Counted from the first letter of the stretch, positions 33,841 to 47,606 are shown. The stretch is DNA of 64,000 bases from Phaseolus vulgaris (GCF_000499845.2 NC_023749.2:1025030-1089029), one strand, 5' to 3'. Numbers and translations: made by a program. Notes: a model not told the origin generated them from the letters alone.

Positions 33841-36101
33841 ATACTATTACAATAAATATACTCTCATTTTATTATATATATGCTTCATTTATATTTATAT
33901 TTGATTTTTAAGAACATCACTTGTACTGTGACTTGCTGCTTATAAATCTCACTTTTTGGATATAAAGATTATGCTATTACAATGAAATGATAATTTTCTG
34001 TAAAATGAGGAAGATTTGGGCTTCTCTATAACAAGGTTGCAATAAGTAAAACTTTTCACTGATTTTGGTCCTAGGAATGATTACTGATATTAATGGTTTT
34101 GTACATAGTTAAAATATATATAGTATCACTGAAAATGAGTAATCATTCAATTTTGCTTCTTTCTCATCACCTATTGAAATATTGCTGATATAAATATAGA
34201 TTGTTTAATTTTTTTTTAATTGTATTAATAAAATTGTTATTGTTTTATTTTACAATTTTAGAATATAACTATTTTATGTTTCTCGAATCTATGCTCTTAA
34301 GAAAATTATATTTAAAAAGAAAACTTAAACTCTACCTCTATATCTATATATAAATATCTATATATAAAGAGGTTTTATAACTGTTTTTTTAACACCAACT
34401 TATTCATATTTTATCTTCATTAATATTTTGTTTTATTATTTTATTCTAAATATTTCAATATTTTTTAAATATTTACTAAACAACTAATTATTCTTATAAT
34501 TGAGAACTATTTTTTTTTCTATTTTTAAAACTAATATACGACAACAATTATCAATTTTAAATATGAAATAATTTGTTTGAAAACAGAATTTGAACGGTTC
34601 CTACTACATATGAAGTTTTTATATTCTAGTTTTTAACTTATCATTTGATCTAGTTATTATCCGTTATAATCATTTGATTTTTTATTTTTAAAGTTAATTT
34701 CAAATTATAATGATTAGATAATAAAATATTATAATTAATATAATTATAAACATGTACCTAAAAGAAAGATAAATAATTTAAAATTTTAAAATTCACTTTA
34801 ATAAAACAATCTTATAACGTGTTTATTGAATTTAAAAAATTAACAATTTATAATTAATATATATATATATAATATTTTGATATATAACTATATTTATAAA
34901 TATTAAAAATCTGAAAAAAATGTACCTTAAATATTATAAATAATTTTGAATATATCTTTCATTAATAACTATATTTATAATTATTAATATTTATATAACT
35001 CTTAATATAATTATTTTTACAGAATTAATTTATTTTTAAAATAAATATTTTTTTATTCCACTCCTTCCATTAGGTTTATCATAAAAATTAGTGTTATGGT
35101 TGGAATGTTGTATAAATTTTGATTGTTTAATTGTTAATGTTTCTTATTTTTATTCTTTTACTACATCTTTCATCTTTATACAACGGAAGAAAAAGAAGAT
35201 AGAGAAGTAAAATATCTCCAACCGTATTTTAATAAAAAACTTCTGAACATTTAGATTGAAAATATTTAATAGAATTAACTGATAAACTAAATAATAAATT
35301 ATTAAATAATTTTGATCATATTAAATTTTTATATAGTTTTAAATAAAACTATATTATTATGTAATTATAAATACTTTATCGGATGCTATATTCAAATAAG
35401 AATTAAATTGGTAAAAGTTTACAACATTCAACCACTTAAATGAACTCAAATCTAATTATATATATATATATAATATAATATAAACAATCTCAATCAGATA
35501 AAACTACAATAAAAACAATTTCTCAAAGTTCTAAACTCCATTGAATTTACTTTTATTTGATAACACATACAAAATGTTATCAACAAACAATACAACAACA
35601 TTAATAAACATTTTCAAATAATCTTTGGATCAAAACATAACCATTCAACAATTTGACATAAACACTTTTAAAAAAAATAAAAAATCATTATGACCAAATC
35701 ATATCCAAAGTTTATATTTTAAGGTGTCATAAAAAATGAACTTCCATAACCTCAAACTATAAAACTATTCCAAATCTAAACTTATAGGTGTTTTGTTTTC
35801 ACACATGATGAATCCCTATAGTCCAGATCTTCTTCATTCTTCAACCCTAAAACGTTATTATTAACAATTAATTAACTCTTCTCACGTGAAGTTACAATTA
35901 TTCTAAACCAAAGTTCCTACAAGTTCTGTTTGCACACATAAAACTCAATTATATTCACAGACAATCCTACACATAAAACATTAATTTCTAAACATAAAAC
36001 TAAAGATATCACTTTGTAAACATAAAACCAAAAACATCACTATGACTATATTTGTAGAGATTAATCTTTTGCCATTAAAAACAACACTCAAACACACCTC
36101 T
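33841..36101. other. gene-free AT-rich intergenic region
   Basis: Extremely AT-rich with short (TA)n runs near 34859-34872 and 35456-35475. No gene recognised. Confidence 0.5.
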
Positions 36102-36372
36102 CACTACAAGAAAATAATGAAATATAAACCAATTTTTAGATACCAAAATAATTAGTTGTAATAGTAACTAAATTAGAGACAATTTTAGAAACTAAAAAAA
36201 AAATTGGTTTCTAAATTAGTTTATATTATTGTTAAATAGTTTATAAATTGGTATCTAATTAGTAACCAAAGTTTTAACTTTTTTTTTTTAGTTTCTAAAA
36301 TGGTCTTTAACGTAGTTACTATTGCGACTAGTCTCTAAAAATTGATTTCTGTTTCACGATTTTCTTGTAGTG
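36102..36372. mobile_element. CACTA-ended MITE with intact terminal inverted repeats
   Basis: Left end CACTACAAGAAAATA and right end ATTTTCTTGTAGTG form near-perfect terminal inverted repeats typical of CACTA (En/Spm) transposons. The interior has the TTAGTTGTAATAGTAACTA and ATTTTAGAAACTAAAA blocks of the family. Flanks read CCTCT on the left and CCTCA on the right, suggestive of but not a clean 3-bp duplication. Confidence 0.8.
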
Positions 36373-36794
36373 CCTCATGCAAACACATCAACAATAAAAA
36401 TAAATGAAAATATTTTTTACTCTAAACAAAATTATGATTGGGAGAATATTCAATATGACATAATCACAATCTTAAAAAAGAAAGCAGAGAAATTTAATTT
36501 TAGAGAATTAATACTTTTGTGAAATAAAATTTAAATAATTAAATTTTTATTTTATAATTTTTTTAATTTAATTAATAAAATATTTATACTTCATTTCATT
36601 TAAATCAATTATAATTTTAAACAAATAAATAATAATTATTTTATTACCCTTATTAAATACACCATAAAATATTTAACTTTATCAAGAAATGCAAATATTC
36701 ATATAACTTGTGTTTAAATGTATTAAAAATGAAAAAAAAAGTTTTATTAAAATTTGAGAAAATGAATGAGTTTAATATTTTTTTAAGTTTTAAA

Positions 36795-37115
36795 TATATT
36801 AAGAAAAAGACTTTAACCATAACTAAATTTTATAAACAAAACGAGGTTTAAACTCATTTATATAATATAATAGTCAACTTATGTGTGAGTATATATATAT
36901 ATATGAGTGGTTCGCGAATGATTTAATAAAGTAACAAACTTTTGTTAGGATAAACTGATAATCGCGAATGACTTGATAAAATCAACTAATTTTTGTTAGG
37001 ATAAACTGATTGCAGATGACTGATAAATGATTATAGTAAGTTTAACACAATTTTATAAATCTGGTTTATTGAATTTTGTATCCACTTATATACTTAAAAA
37101 AATATATTTTTTAAA
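36795..37115 (-). mobile_element. degenerate TRIM with internal tandem repeat
   Basis: LTR-like relics at both ends (about 36795-36890 and 37025-37115) surround two 51-bp tandem copies (about 36907-36957 and 36958-37008) sharing CGCGAATGA and TTTTGTTAGGATAAACTGA. Confidence 0.5.
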
Positions 37116-37400
37116 ATTATATGATTTAAAATTTTATAGACTTCTAAACTTAAACTCAATAACTTAAAACAGAGAAATGTAATTATTTTGAATCAGAAAG
37201 AGTGAGAAAGAAACAGCAGTACTTAGTTAGGATATTGGTTGATGAAATTTGTGTGATTATTGAAGATAGTGTTGGTGAGTGATTAGTAATATAAGTTGTG
37301 AAGTGATTTGAATTACACGAGTAATGATGAAAAGATGTTCATCCAACCTTTTCAAAGTATAAAAGAATGCACTTTTAATTGTTAAGCATCACTAAATATA

Positions 37401-37404
<4 letters not shown>

Positions 37405-37444
<40 letters not shown>
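37405..37444. repeat. (TA)20 microsatellite
   Basis: Uninterrupted TA run lying exactly at the left edge of the second copy of the duplicated C3H block. Confidence 0.95.
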
Positions 37445-37446
<2 letters not shown>

Positions 37447-38242
37447 TTGGGTGTTCAGATTTGAAGTGAGAGAGAGAGAAAAAAAAACACATTGTGTCAT
37501 CATTTTTATTTGTTTGTGGGGACATCTCAAAAACGACAAGTGAGAAAGGAGGATGCAGCTATCATATCTCTATACAAAATCCCTTCCATAAATAAAAAAA
37601 TAAAAAAATAAAATCTCTTTTAAATCTTTTCTGATTTTGCAGCTTCAAAACAACAACCTCTCTCTTTCTCTTACATAATAAAACATTATATTATCATGTA
37701 ATCATCACAACAACAATCATAAATAAATTACATATATACTTTCGATAATTGCAAATGGACCCCTCACAGAAAAGAGAGGAGCTACATCAAACAACTAGTG
37801 GGACACCACCTAGCAAATAAGAAACATTCCATGGATAAATAAAAATTACATTTTGTCAAAAATTTCTGCAAAAGTTTGAAAATTTATAATACATTAAGAG
37901 CTTAAAAGTAATTGGGTATATGAGTTGGTGTTAATATGTTTTAAAGAGAGAAGATGGTGTTTGATTGGGGTGGCATTGACTCGTCCCAAGGTAAAGACAT
38001 GATGAGGCAATGAAAGGAAGAAGCTTTGGGCGTGTTCTTCACTCTCCAGTGGTGGGAGGGTCCCAGAGAGGCTCTGTGAGATGGTGTTGGAGCGTGAGGG
38101 CCAAATTCTGAGAGAGAAACTGGAGTGAGAAATCATGAGTAAAACAAAGCAAAGCAAAGGGTGTTGACTGTTGAGTTTTGCTGTGCTGTGCTCGGGAAAG
38201 CAATGAAAGCTCAGAAATTTGAAAGTAAATACTAAATACAAC

Positions 38243-38273
<31 letters not shown>

Positions 38274-38585
38274 AGTGTCAGAGGTTAGGGGCAAGTGGGA
38301 TCTGGATCCGCTCAAAGAAGCACACAACACAACATAAACATAAGGGACACTGCCACCACACGCACACGTTGTTCTAAAGAGAGAGAGAGCTTCATAGTGA
38401 GTGGGAGAGTGTGAGAGAGAACAAAATATTGGGTTCATTCATAGTTGAGGTGAGTTGAGAGAAAGAAGGGCAAAATGAGAAGGATAAGTTCAGTTCTGAA
38501 CTTAACTGCCTAGTGTAGCCCAGAACCCCATAAAACACACACTAGGGCAATTCATGTTTCTGCTGCTGCTTCTGTCTGCAACTGT
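37445..38585 (+). promoter_or_regulatory. conserved upstream block of C3H copy B
   Basis: Matches 20645-21530 in patches (AAGTTGGGTGTTCAG, GTTTGATTGGGGTGGCATTG, ATCTGGATC, AACCCCATAAAA). It contains a copy-specific (GA)n tract at 38239-38274. No conserved open frame, so a promoter or regulatory role is more likely than coding. Confidence 0.5.
38239..38274. repeat. (GA)n microsatellite
   Basis: GA-rich run upstream of C3H copy B, expanded relative to the aligned position in copy A. Confidence 0.85.
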
Positions 38586-38587
38586 GT

Positions 38588-38595
38588 TATAAATA
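38588..38595 (+). promoter_or_regulatory. TATA box of C3H copy B
   Basis: TATAAATA within GTTATAAATAAGGCGGTGG, at the position aligned with 21534-21539 in copy A and about 110 bp before the 5'UTR splice donor. Confidence 0.6.
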
Positions 38596-38705
38596 AGGCG
38601 GTGGTTTGGCTTTTCTAGTAACTTTGACTACCATTCTGTGTTTGAGGTTGAGGGGAACCATTTTCTTCACAAAACCAAGAGAAAGGCTTTATCTTTCTTT
38701 CATGG

Positions 38706-39081
38706 GTAAGGTGGAAATCTTCTACTCGGATTAGGATTTCAAATTTAATTTGGAAATTTTTAGAAGGGTGTTAATAAGTAGGAGGGAGAAAAGGAAAAGA
38801 GTTATTTGTTGTTGTTTGTGAGTTTCTCCTTTTGTTGTTTCTGCAACTTTTGCACTCATTACTTCTTTATAGAGAAATTCAACCACCATCTTATGTCTCT
38901 CTTCCTTTTCTTTCTTTTTCTCATTCCTTTAATCAAAGGTAACTCTTGTCATCCTCTTCCGTTAGTTTTCCCCCATTAATCCTTCACACGGGAATACTCC
39001 TTTTAACACAACTTTTTTACTCCCCCCTTCTCCTTTTCTTCTTTTGCTCACTTTTCTTCTCCTGTTTTGCTTTGCTTGCAG
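38706..39081 (+). other. 5'UTR intron of C3H copy B
   Basis: Donor CATGG|GTAAGGTGG and acceptor TTGCTTGCAG|GAATATGAG, mirroring 21642-22008. Confidence 0.7.
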
Positions 39082-39325
39082 GAATATGAGAAAGAAACTC
39101 ACTGTGCCACTTCTCATCCCAAGTTGGTAGGTAGGGCTTGTGTGGTTGAGAAAGAAACTTTTCTTGTACCAGGAGTGAGGAGTGAGAAAGATGACCACTA
39201 GAGAATAGAGAGAGAAGGAGAGAGAGAGAGAGACTCACACACACACAACTTGAAGAAACAAATTTGAATTTTTGGGATAGACTAGTTTGTTGTGGAGCTT
39301 AAGTTGCAATCTCTTTTGTTCAATC

Positions 39326-42205
39326 ATGGATGGTTACGAAGCTACTAGAATTGTGTTTGCAAGGATCCAAAACTTGGACCCTGAGAATGCATCCAAAATC
39401 ATGGGTGTGCTTCTTCTTCAAGACCATGGTGAGAAGGAAATGATTAGATTAGCATTTGGCCCAGAAGCTCTTGTTCACTCTGTGATTCTCAAAGCTCGCA
39501 AGGAGTTAGGTTTGCCTTCGAACTCTCCGCCAACGCCCTCTACTCCACCTTCTCCTTCGCCCTTCCTTTCGAGGCAAAGCTCTGCTTCTTCAAGGCTTGG
39601 TGCTATCAACCTACCTCCTGCTCTCACCATTCCAAACCCTTCTTCTTCATGGCCTCCTACTATGTCTGAGCTTCAAACCCCAGATGGTTTGATGAGCCCC
39701 AATCATTTGGTTGTTGGCTCTTCTACTTCTTCATCTTCCTTGCCCTTTTATGTCAACGGAGGCTCAGATTCAATTGATGACTTCCAACTTCAGGATCAGC
39801 TTTCTTTCCTCAATGATGGTTCTCCTACTAGTACTGTTCTTGCTCACAAGAACAACCCAGATTTGTTTTACCCAACTCACTCAGACTTGTCCTCAAGTCC
39901 TACTGGTGTTGCTGACCCTGCTCTCTTTCCCTCCTACGGTTGGGGAGGGTCTCTTCATAGAAGGAGTTGCTCAGTCAATGATGCTTGTTTAGGCTCTGAG
40001 GACCCCAACTCCGGGTTGGGATGGAAACCTTGCCTTTACTTTGCAAGAGGGTACTGCAAAAATGGGACAAGTTGCAGGTTCCTTCATGGTGGACTTGGAG
40101 ATGCAGATGGTCCTGCTGCAATGGTAGGGTCTCCGAGCAAGATTGAGATGATGGAGCAGTGCCATGAGCTCTTCAGATCCAAATCTTCTCAGCAGCACAG
40201 ATTGGCTGCTGCTTCTCAGCTCATGGCCTCTTCCACTTTTCCATACTCGCCCAAGTGCATGAATTTGCTGTTGCAGCAGCAACAGAACGATACTCAAAGG
40301 TACACAATACCACCATGCAATCATGTGTTTTTGATTTGTGTGACATTCCAGGTGCAGAATTTTAATCATGGTTGATGATAATTGCAGAGCGGCAGCTGCA
40401 GCTCTGATGATGAGTGAGGATTTGCATAAATTTGGACGATCCAGGCTTGAAAGAAATGATTTTTCTCTGAACAGTCCTGGAATGGTAAACCCAGCTTCCC
40501 GGCAGATCTACTTGACTTTTCCAGCAGACAGCACTTTCAGAGAGGAAGATGTTTCAAATTACTTCAGGTTATTGTTGTGTAGTTTTAGCCTTAGCTGGGG
40601 TCAGTAGGAGTATTTTGGCAATGGCAGAAACATTAACTTGGTTTTAATTCTGTGGTTGAAGCATTTATGGCCCAGTGCAAGACGTGAGGATCCCATACCA
40701 GCAGAAGCGAATGTTTGGCTTTGTGACCTTTGTTTATCCTGAGACTGTGAAGCTAATTCTATCTAAAGGAAATCCTCATTTTGTGTGTGATGCTAGAGTG
40801 CTTGTTAAGCCTTACAAGGAGAAGGGCAAAGTCCCGGACAAGTACAGGCACCCCTCTTTCTGCTCTTGCGCTATCTTTTCTTTGTCATTGTCTTCTGTTG
40901 GTCTTGAATGTTTTCATGTTTCTTGTGATTTGTAGGAAGCAGCAGCAGGTAGATAGAGGAGATTTTTCACCATGTGGTACTCCCACTGGACTAGATGCTA
41001 GAGACCAATTTGATCTTCAACTTGGTAGGTTAATGCTTTAGGTTGAACCTTCCACTTAATTATCTTTTCAGATTATGTTGGTCAAACCTACTCTACTTAA
41101 CACTTCTTATATTTTTTCAGGAGGCAGAATGTTCTACAATACTCAAGACATGCTATGGAGGAGGAAGCTGGAGGAGCAAGCTGATTTGCAGCATGCTCTT
41201 GAGTTACAAAGTAGGAGGCTAATGGGTCTGCAACTTCTTGACATCAAGAAGCATCACCAGCGTGCACTCTCCACTGGAAGTCCAATTCCTTCCCCAACCC
41301 ACTCTCCTAACATGTTCAACCAAAATCTTGTTCTTCCTTCCTTTCACACTAGTTCAGAGGCCCCAAAGGGTATCTATCTCTCTCTTTCATTTTAAATGCA
41401 GTTGAATGCATCTGTTTTTGAATTGAACGTTGGTGCATTCTGGGTAATGAAACTAATTGGTTAAGATTTATGCTTTTTGATATCAGAGACTAGTTCATCT
41501 TCTGCTCCAGCTAGTACTGTATCGGTTTCTGCTGGTCAGCAGCCGGTCAACATATCTGTTGTTGGCAAGGAAATGGTGGTCAATGGAGAGAATGGATATA
41601 ATGAAGGCAATGGGAAGCAGAGCCCTAGTCATGAAGATCGTGAATTGCAAGAATGGTATAAAAATTGTTCTTATTTAAAATGCTAAAAGTGCACCAGAAT
41701 AGTAAACACCTTTTTGCACCAAATTCCTTTTTCAGTCCATGCCAAAACAATTGCATTTATTCAGGTCTTTCAATTTCCCCAAATTTTATTGTCAGAATTT
41801 TATATGGTTTATGAATAAATGCAGTTTGGAGCATAATCTCCCTGATAGCCCTTTTGCTTCCCCAACAAAAGCTGCTGGTGACTTCATGGTTTCCTTCTCC
41901 AATGGACCTAATGAGGCCATTGATGCAGATGCCTCAGGTGCATCTGCCAACTCTAAATATGGTACTAGTGCATTACTTCCACCAGCTTCTGCTCTTGACA
42001 TGGGAACTTTCAAATCCTATAACTGCCAAATACCAAGGTATTGGCGTCATCACCTTTTAGCCTTCTTTCCCTGTGCCATTACATGAGTTTCAGCATCCCA
42101 CAAGTTTCTGAGTTTTTTTGTTGATCTGGATTTGGATTTAGGTTCTCCTCTGGTCATGGAACTATTGGGATGTTAGCAGGCACCGGTGGACCAATTGGCA
42201 TTTAG
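39326..42205 (+). CDS. CCCH zinc-finger and RRM RNA-binding protein, copy B (8 coding exons)
   Basis: Paralog of the gene at 22224-25058. Coding exons: 39326-40299, 40388-40567, 40662-40847, 40936-41024, 41121-41369, 41487-41655, 41825-42037, 42142-42205, giving 707 residues. Five of the eight exons (180, 186, 89, 249 and 213 bp) are exactly the size of their counterparts, and the last is also 64 bp in both. Domains are as in copy A: MLLE-like N-terminus (residues 5-62), CCCH finger of C-x7-C-x5-C-x3-H type, RRM with IYLTFP and KRMFGFVTF, then a helical Gln/Leu-rich segment. Small in-frame indels separate the copies, such as Ser-Thr-Val-Leu after NDGSPT. An in-frame ATG at 39287 could add 13 residues, but copy A has no equivalent and MDGYEAT is shared, so I start at 39326. 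Exon 3 again has paired in-frame donors (40842 GT, 40848 GC). Confidence 0.9.
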
Positions 42206-42220
42206 TTTCCTGAAGTTCAG

Positions 42221-42316
42221 GTAAAAGCTAGTTCTGAAGTTCATTTTTTTATCAGCCTCCCTAGACTGTTGTCTTCAAGGTTTATAGTTTGGTCTTTTTT
42301 TGTGCAACATTTACAG
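42221..42316 (+). other. 3'UTR intron of C3H copy B
   Basis: GTTCAG|GTAAAAGC to TTTACAG|GAAGTGA, beginning 15 nt after the stop codon. Same junction sequences as in copy A. Confidence 0.65.
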
Positions 42317-43935
42317 GAAGTGATAGAAGACTGAACAAAGCTGGAAAAATTTGTAGAGAATCACCACCACCACCACCACAACCATGGCGGCCATCATCTT
42401 CAATCATCAATACTATACTACTTACTACCATACAAAATGCATACGTAAAAAGTAGTTCAGTAAAGGAAGTGGGGCAGGCATTCCCTTTCTTTTGTTGTCA
42501 TTATTGTTGTACCATTTTCTTTCTTCTAATGTCTGTAGTAGCTGAATGAACCACAGGTTAAAATAACAAAGAATCACCAGAGTCAGTGTGTAGTAGGAAC
42601 TCCATGGCACTGTAATTTCTTCTTATTGGATGTAGTAGTGTAGATTGTTAGTCCTATGTTGTTATTACAGGTATAATTTCAAGTGTTTGTACAGCTGGAG
42701 CATTATTATTACCCAGAGAAAGCAAAGCATGCATAGATGAAGAGTTGTATAACTACTACTACAAGGCTGATTGAAAATGAATCCCCCCATGATGGGTAAC
42801 TCGAGTTTGAAGGCCAGAATTGAAGAGGGGTGTGTATAATTGTTAGTTTTAGCTGGGTTAAAGTTCAAAGTTGAGATTTTTTAGCTTTGGATGTTATGTT
42901 TCAGTTATGTTTGTAGCTGTTCTACTTAGTTTTGTTATACACAGTTATGATGAACCAGACAGAAAAGAGAAAAGAATTAGAAAGAAGAATCAAAAGTGAG
43001 TTTTTAGACTAATTGGTCTATTTGCCTCTCCTCTTGTGTGCTTTTGATTTTAAAGGAGAATTTGTCTCTTTGTTCCTTCAATTATTTTGGCCTTTCAATT
43101 TGTAAATTGGTGGGGTCTGTCTTTTTTTTGCCATTATTGGTGAAGAAAGAAGTTGGGGTCCACAATGCACACCATCACATGGGGTTGCTGACACTGCAAG
43201 TGGGCCACACACATTTATATAATGACAGGTTGTGCATAGGTCCCTCTACCCATGTGAGTGATGCCAGTGCCACTCTCTCTCTCATAGATATTTATCTCTC
43301 TGCCCTTTAGATTCTCATTCATGACAGGAAAGGACATGCACAGATCTAAAAGTAGGGTAGATGCCCACACGTATGACAAAAGTGGCCAGTTACTCGAATC
43401 TTTTGGGCTCTGTTGCCTTGTGAATTTACTGTGCCATGCTCTTTTTTTATCTTCCCCTCTTCCAAGTTTTCAACTGAAGTGCCCCCTAGGTGTTTGTGAA
43501 AACTACAAATGTTCATGTTTTGGTGAGAAAAAGGTTGAAAAGCAGTGGGAGTGGGATAAGCACAAGCCGCAATGTTGGTTGGTTGTTTTGTTTTGTTTCC
43601 TTTGACACGTTAGTTTCCTTTTAATATGATTCAACTTAAGACCTTAGGCAAACAGAAGGTTACCTCAATGGTGGTGTGACCCATGACCTGTGACCAGTAG
43701 TAAATCCATGCTTGGTTTCTTGGAAGTGAATTGTATTGTATCTATGATTAATAACTCTGTTCCCTTTATGATCAAGACATGTTTTCACATGTCACACTCC
43801 TATGCGTGCATGTGGCTATATTTTAGTGGCATAGGATTCTAGAACACATGGTCAATGTGGAAACAGATGTTAACCTCTGATTGCAATTTCAAGTGCAGTG
43901 TTTGTGGTCGGATTGTATACTACTTTCACACCAGA
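42317..43935. other. 3'UTR and conserved downstream non-coding block of copy B
   Basis: Similar to 25200-27925 in the same order. The last clear match is the TTTCAAGTGCAG segment (about 43887, aligned with about 27883). No shared open frame. It lacks about 1.1-1.2 kb that copy A has after the ACTCGAATCTTT block. Confidence 0.6.
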
Positions 43936-45163
43936 AATCTTTGTTTTTAAACATTTACCATCACTTTTCTTGCCTAATTTTCAAAATATCATGCGCAGTA
44001 CTTCATACATTTATGCACATTTTTGGTTTTGTTCTCCCAAGTCTTCAACTTTTGACTCTCCATCACTGTCTTCCATGATTGAGCAGCCCAGCACAAATAG
44101 GATCAAAATGTTCAACACTGTCACTCATGTAACATACTCCACTTTATACATTTTTTACCTCCAAATATTTTAGCATATTTTTTCTTTCTCCACATCAATT
44201 TTTATCATCTAAAATATATTTTTATTATTGTACAAAAGTCAAATAAATGTTTGTTGTTTAACCTATGTAGCATAAACACGTATAATATCTAAAATATAAA
44301 ATACATAGAAATTATATAAATTGACAATGAAGATTTATTGTACAAGTATATTTCAGTTTTCTTTTTAAGTAGAAAGATGGATTTCATGGTTGGTTCAAAA
44401 TGATTTATTTTTTATTTTTATAATCATAATATAAATTTATACAATAATGTTTGAGTTTTTAGAAAATTAATATATTTCTCGTTTTTAAAACCATGCTAGA
44501 ATTGTTATAAATAAAATAAATATTTTTTTAATTAAATACTTCACTAATATATATTTTACGAGTGTCGATGTCCAACACGTACACACCATTTAAGAGTTAA
44601 GAGACCTGTCCGAACCTCGTAACATTTATGATTTATATAAGTTTTTAATACTCTTGTAAGTAAAAAAAATTACTTGGAAAGTAGCATACATGGGGGTTGA
44701 ATTTGTGATGAATGGTGTGGAGATTTTAAGAAGTTATTGATAAAATCAGTAACTTGGAAAATGTAGGAAGAGATATTAAATGGGTTGGTGAATCCTTCAG
44801 TCAACTGTCTTTAATGGAGGATGAGCTTCTCCTTCAAACAAAAAGGGAAATATGAAACCTTTGTCATTTTTTTGTTATGCTGGTTTCCATGCATATATCT
44901 AAATTTTCCTTCACTCTGTTGCATTTAAGGTTGTTTTGTTATGTAGATATATAGTATTAAATGATGGGGAAATCGTACTTACCTTTTTTCATAAAATGTT
45001 AAATCACATTTAAATCTTATAATCTCAAGTTATAAATTTAACAAAATAATAATTAAATCTCATTTATATTAAAGGGACAAAAACTAGTTGTGTTATTATG
45101 ATTATCATTCATCAAACAAACTTTTTAATATATCAATTGTTCATAAGAAAACTCAAGAAATAC
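43936..45163. other. gene-free intergenic region
   Basis: Nothing supportable in this stretch. Confidence 0.5.
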
Positions 45164-45545
45164 ACTACAACAAAATCATAAAATTACATTAAATTTTAAA
45201 AATAAAAATAATTAATTATTATTGAATTAAATTAGATATCATTTTAGAGACTAAACAAATTATTGGTATTTAAAATAGTTTCTATTATTTACAAATTTAT
45301 AAAGTACTTTTTAAATTGTTATCTAATCATTAGCTATCTGGTACTAATATTCTAGATTTAAAATTAGTTTTTAAAAAACTAATTAAGATTAATTTAAAAT
45401 ATAAAATATTAGTAGCTAAAACTTTGGTAGCTAATTTAGATACCAATTTAAAAAATATTTTATATATTTTTATTAATAATAGAAATCACTTTATATACTA
45501 ATAATTTTTTAGTCTTTAAAATAATATCTAATTTTTTTTAGTGAT
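45164..45545. mobile_element. degenerate CACTA-ended foldback MITE
   Basis: The left end CACTACAACAAAATC is close to the family terminus and the right end TTTTTTTTAGTGA is eroded. The interior shows the inverted TTTTAGAGACTAAA and GGTAGCTAATTTAGATACCAA blocks. Confidence 0.55.
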
Positions 45546-46482
45546 ATAAAATTTTTAATGGTTAAATAGTTTATTTGTTTCTTTAATTTATATTTAATTT
45601 TACAAATAATATTGTTTAAATTTTTGATTTTAAAATAAAATAAATATTATTTTATTAAAAATATAAATGGTATAAATGTCTATTTAAATGTTAGAGAAAA
45701 TATAAATGTCAACTTATTATGAATATAAAAAAATGTGAATTTGATATAAGGTGAGAATAAAGAATTGTATTTTTTCATAAGTGTATTATTGTAGCTAAAC
45801 ATGTTATAAAGGAGGAGTTTTAAGGATTTGAGGAACAAAAGAATAGATCTAATAATTAAGTAGTTAGATAAGATATATTAATTTAAATTATCCAAAGATG
45901 AAATTAAGCAGGTTCCATCATGCTAAATCCATATAACAAATTGTTGGGTTTAGTGTCATCAAAAAATACAACATAACACGTTCTAATTCATTTCGGGAAC
46001 AGTATTGTGTTGGCCTTTGGCCAATACATTTATTAAAAAATACAGATTGTTCCATTTCACATTTTTATTATTATTTTAATTTCCTTATTTTAGGTTGCAT
46101 AGGAAACTTGAAACAAAAGAAAAAATGAAAGAAATAATAATAATAATAATAATAATAATATTTTTGAATTTATAAAGGTAGTAAGTAACATGTTGTTTTC
46201 AGTATTTTTAAATGGAAAAGGCAGAGTAAATATTATTATGCTTGAAAGATGATCAAACTCATCTTTCTTTAGTGGTTAAGACATATGAACATTATATAAT
46301 CGTATTTGTATATTAAATTATTTATACAATTTATTTTTATAATATATCTAAAATATGAACTATATATTTAATAACTAGTTCATATGATTAAACTAAGGAA
46401 TTACTGGTTGTACTAGTTAATAAAATATTTAGTATCTTCACCAACTTTATAACCGTCCAATTTTGATAATTATAACGGGAAA

Positions 46483-46543
<61 letters not shown>

Positions 46544-47606
46544 TTGTGAAGTACAGATAGTTTTAACTTAAAAAGGAAAAACACTAAGGATTTATTATGA
46601 GATAAATAAATTTAGAACAAATAATTTTTTTAATATATAAGTCATGTTATTAATTACAATTAAAATTCATAAGAAATAATCAAATTTAAATAAATAAATA
46701 AATTTATTTTTAATGAATGATTTAAATTGTGATACAAGGTTATTCAAAAACAATATACAAATTTACTTTAGAGATGTAGAAATAAATTGAAATACGAAAA
46801 GAGATTTTTACTAGGATCAAATATGCGTAAAAAGATTAACGTTTTTATAATTAAGAATAAATAATGGTCAAAAGTTCTCAAAATAATCTAAAACCCTTTT
46901 TAATTTTCTCCAGTAAAAAAATATCTTTTAAATTATTTAAGAAAGAAATAGTCTAAAATAAACAGACTAAATACTATATAAGAGTATTCCACGAAATCTA
47001 AACCTTTGAGAAATAAATATCAGTTGAGTAGTGAATTAATAAATCTTAGTAGAATGCTTTTATATATTAACTTTAAAATATAATTTTTAATTTATAAAGT
47101 ATTTATTTATTTACTTATTTTTTCTATAAGTTCATAAGTAATTAGTTTATTAACTGAGTTATTGAGGTGAGATGGATAAAAAAATGGCCTGAACATATCT
47201 AAAGAAATAATGAGTGTGAAGAATATGATAAAGTTAATGTATAGTATGAATAACATTATTCTTAAAAACTAATAACTTAGAACAATACTTTTGAGCATAT
47301 AAGTAGAATTATCTAAATTTAGGCTATAGTATGTCTACTAGGAAATTAATGCTGAGACTACAGACAAAAATAATTCTTACTAACAATTGTGATGAAGGTA
47401 TATAAAGAAGAGAGAAAGAGAGTGTTTAGATGATGTGGTACTGATGAAGAGAATGGAACAGCCTAACTCTAAAATGAAAGAACCAGTGGTGATAAGTTAT
47501 GGTATCTCTTTGTTTAAGGGTATCTTTCTCTGAGGGTTTCAAAAAAATGGAATATATATCTATATGTATGCATGTGGAGTGAAGCTGAGTATCTAATCTA
47601 TGGTGT
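45546..47606. other. AT-rich intergenic region 3' of the Ca2+-ATPase
   Basis: No gene. Contains an (AAT)n tract at about 46133-46160 and a long (AT)n tract at 46485-46538. The Ca2+-ATPase 3'UTR must lie at its right end. Confidence 0.5.
46485..46538. repeat. (AT)27 microsatellite
   Basis: 54 bp of uninterrupted AT dinucleotides, the longest simple repeat in the window. Confidence 0.95.

Noticed and set aside
37405..37444. TA-rich tracts as possible replication origins or regulatory elements
   Set aside because: They are ordinary dinucleotide microsatellites with no other feature.
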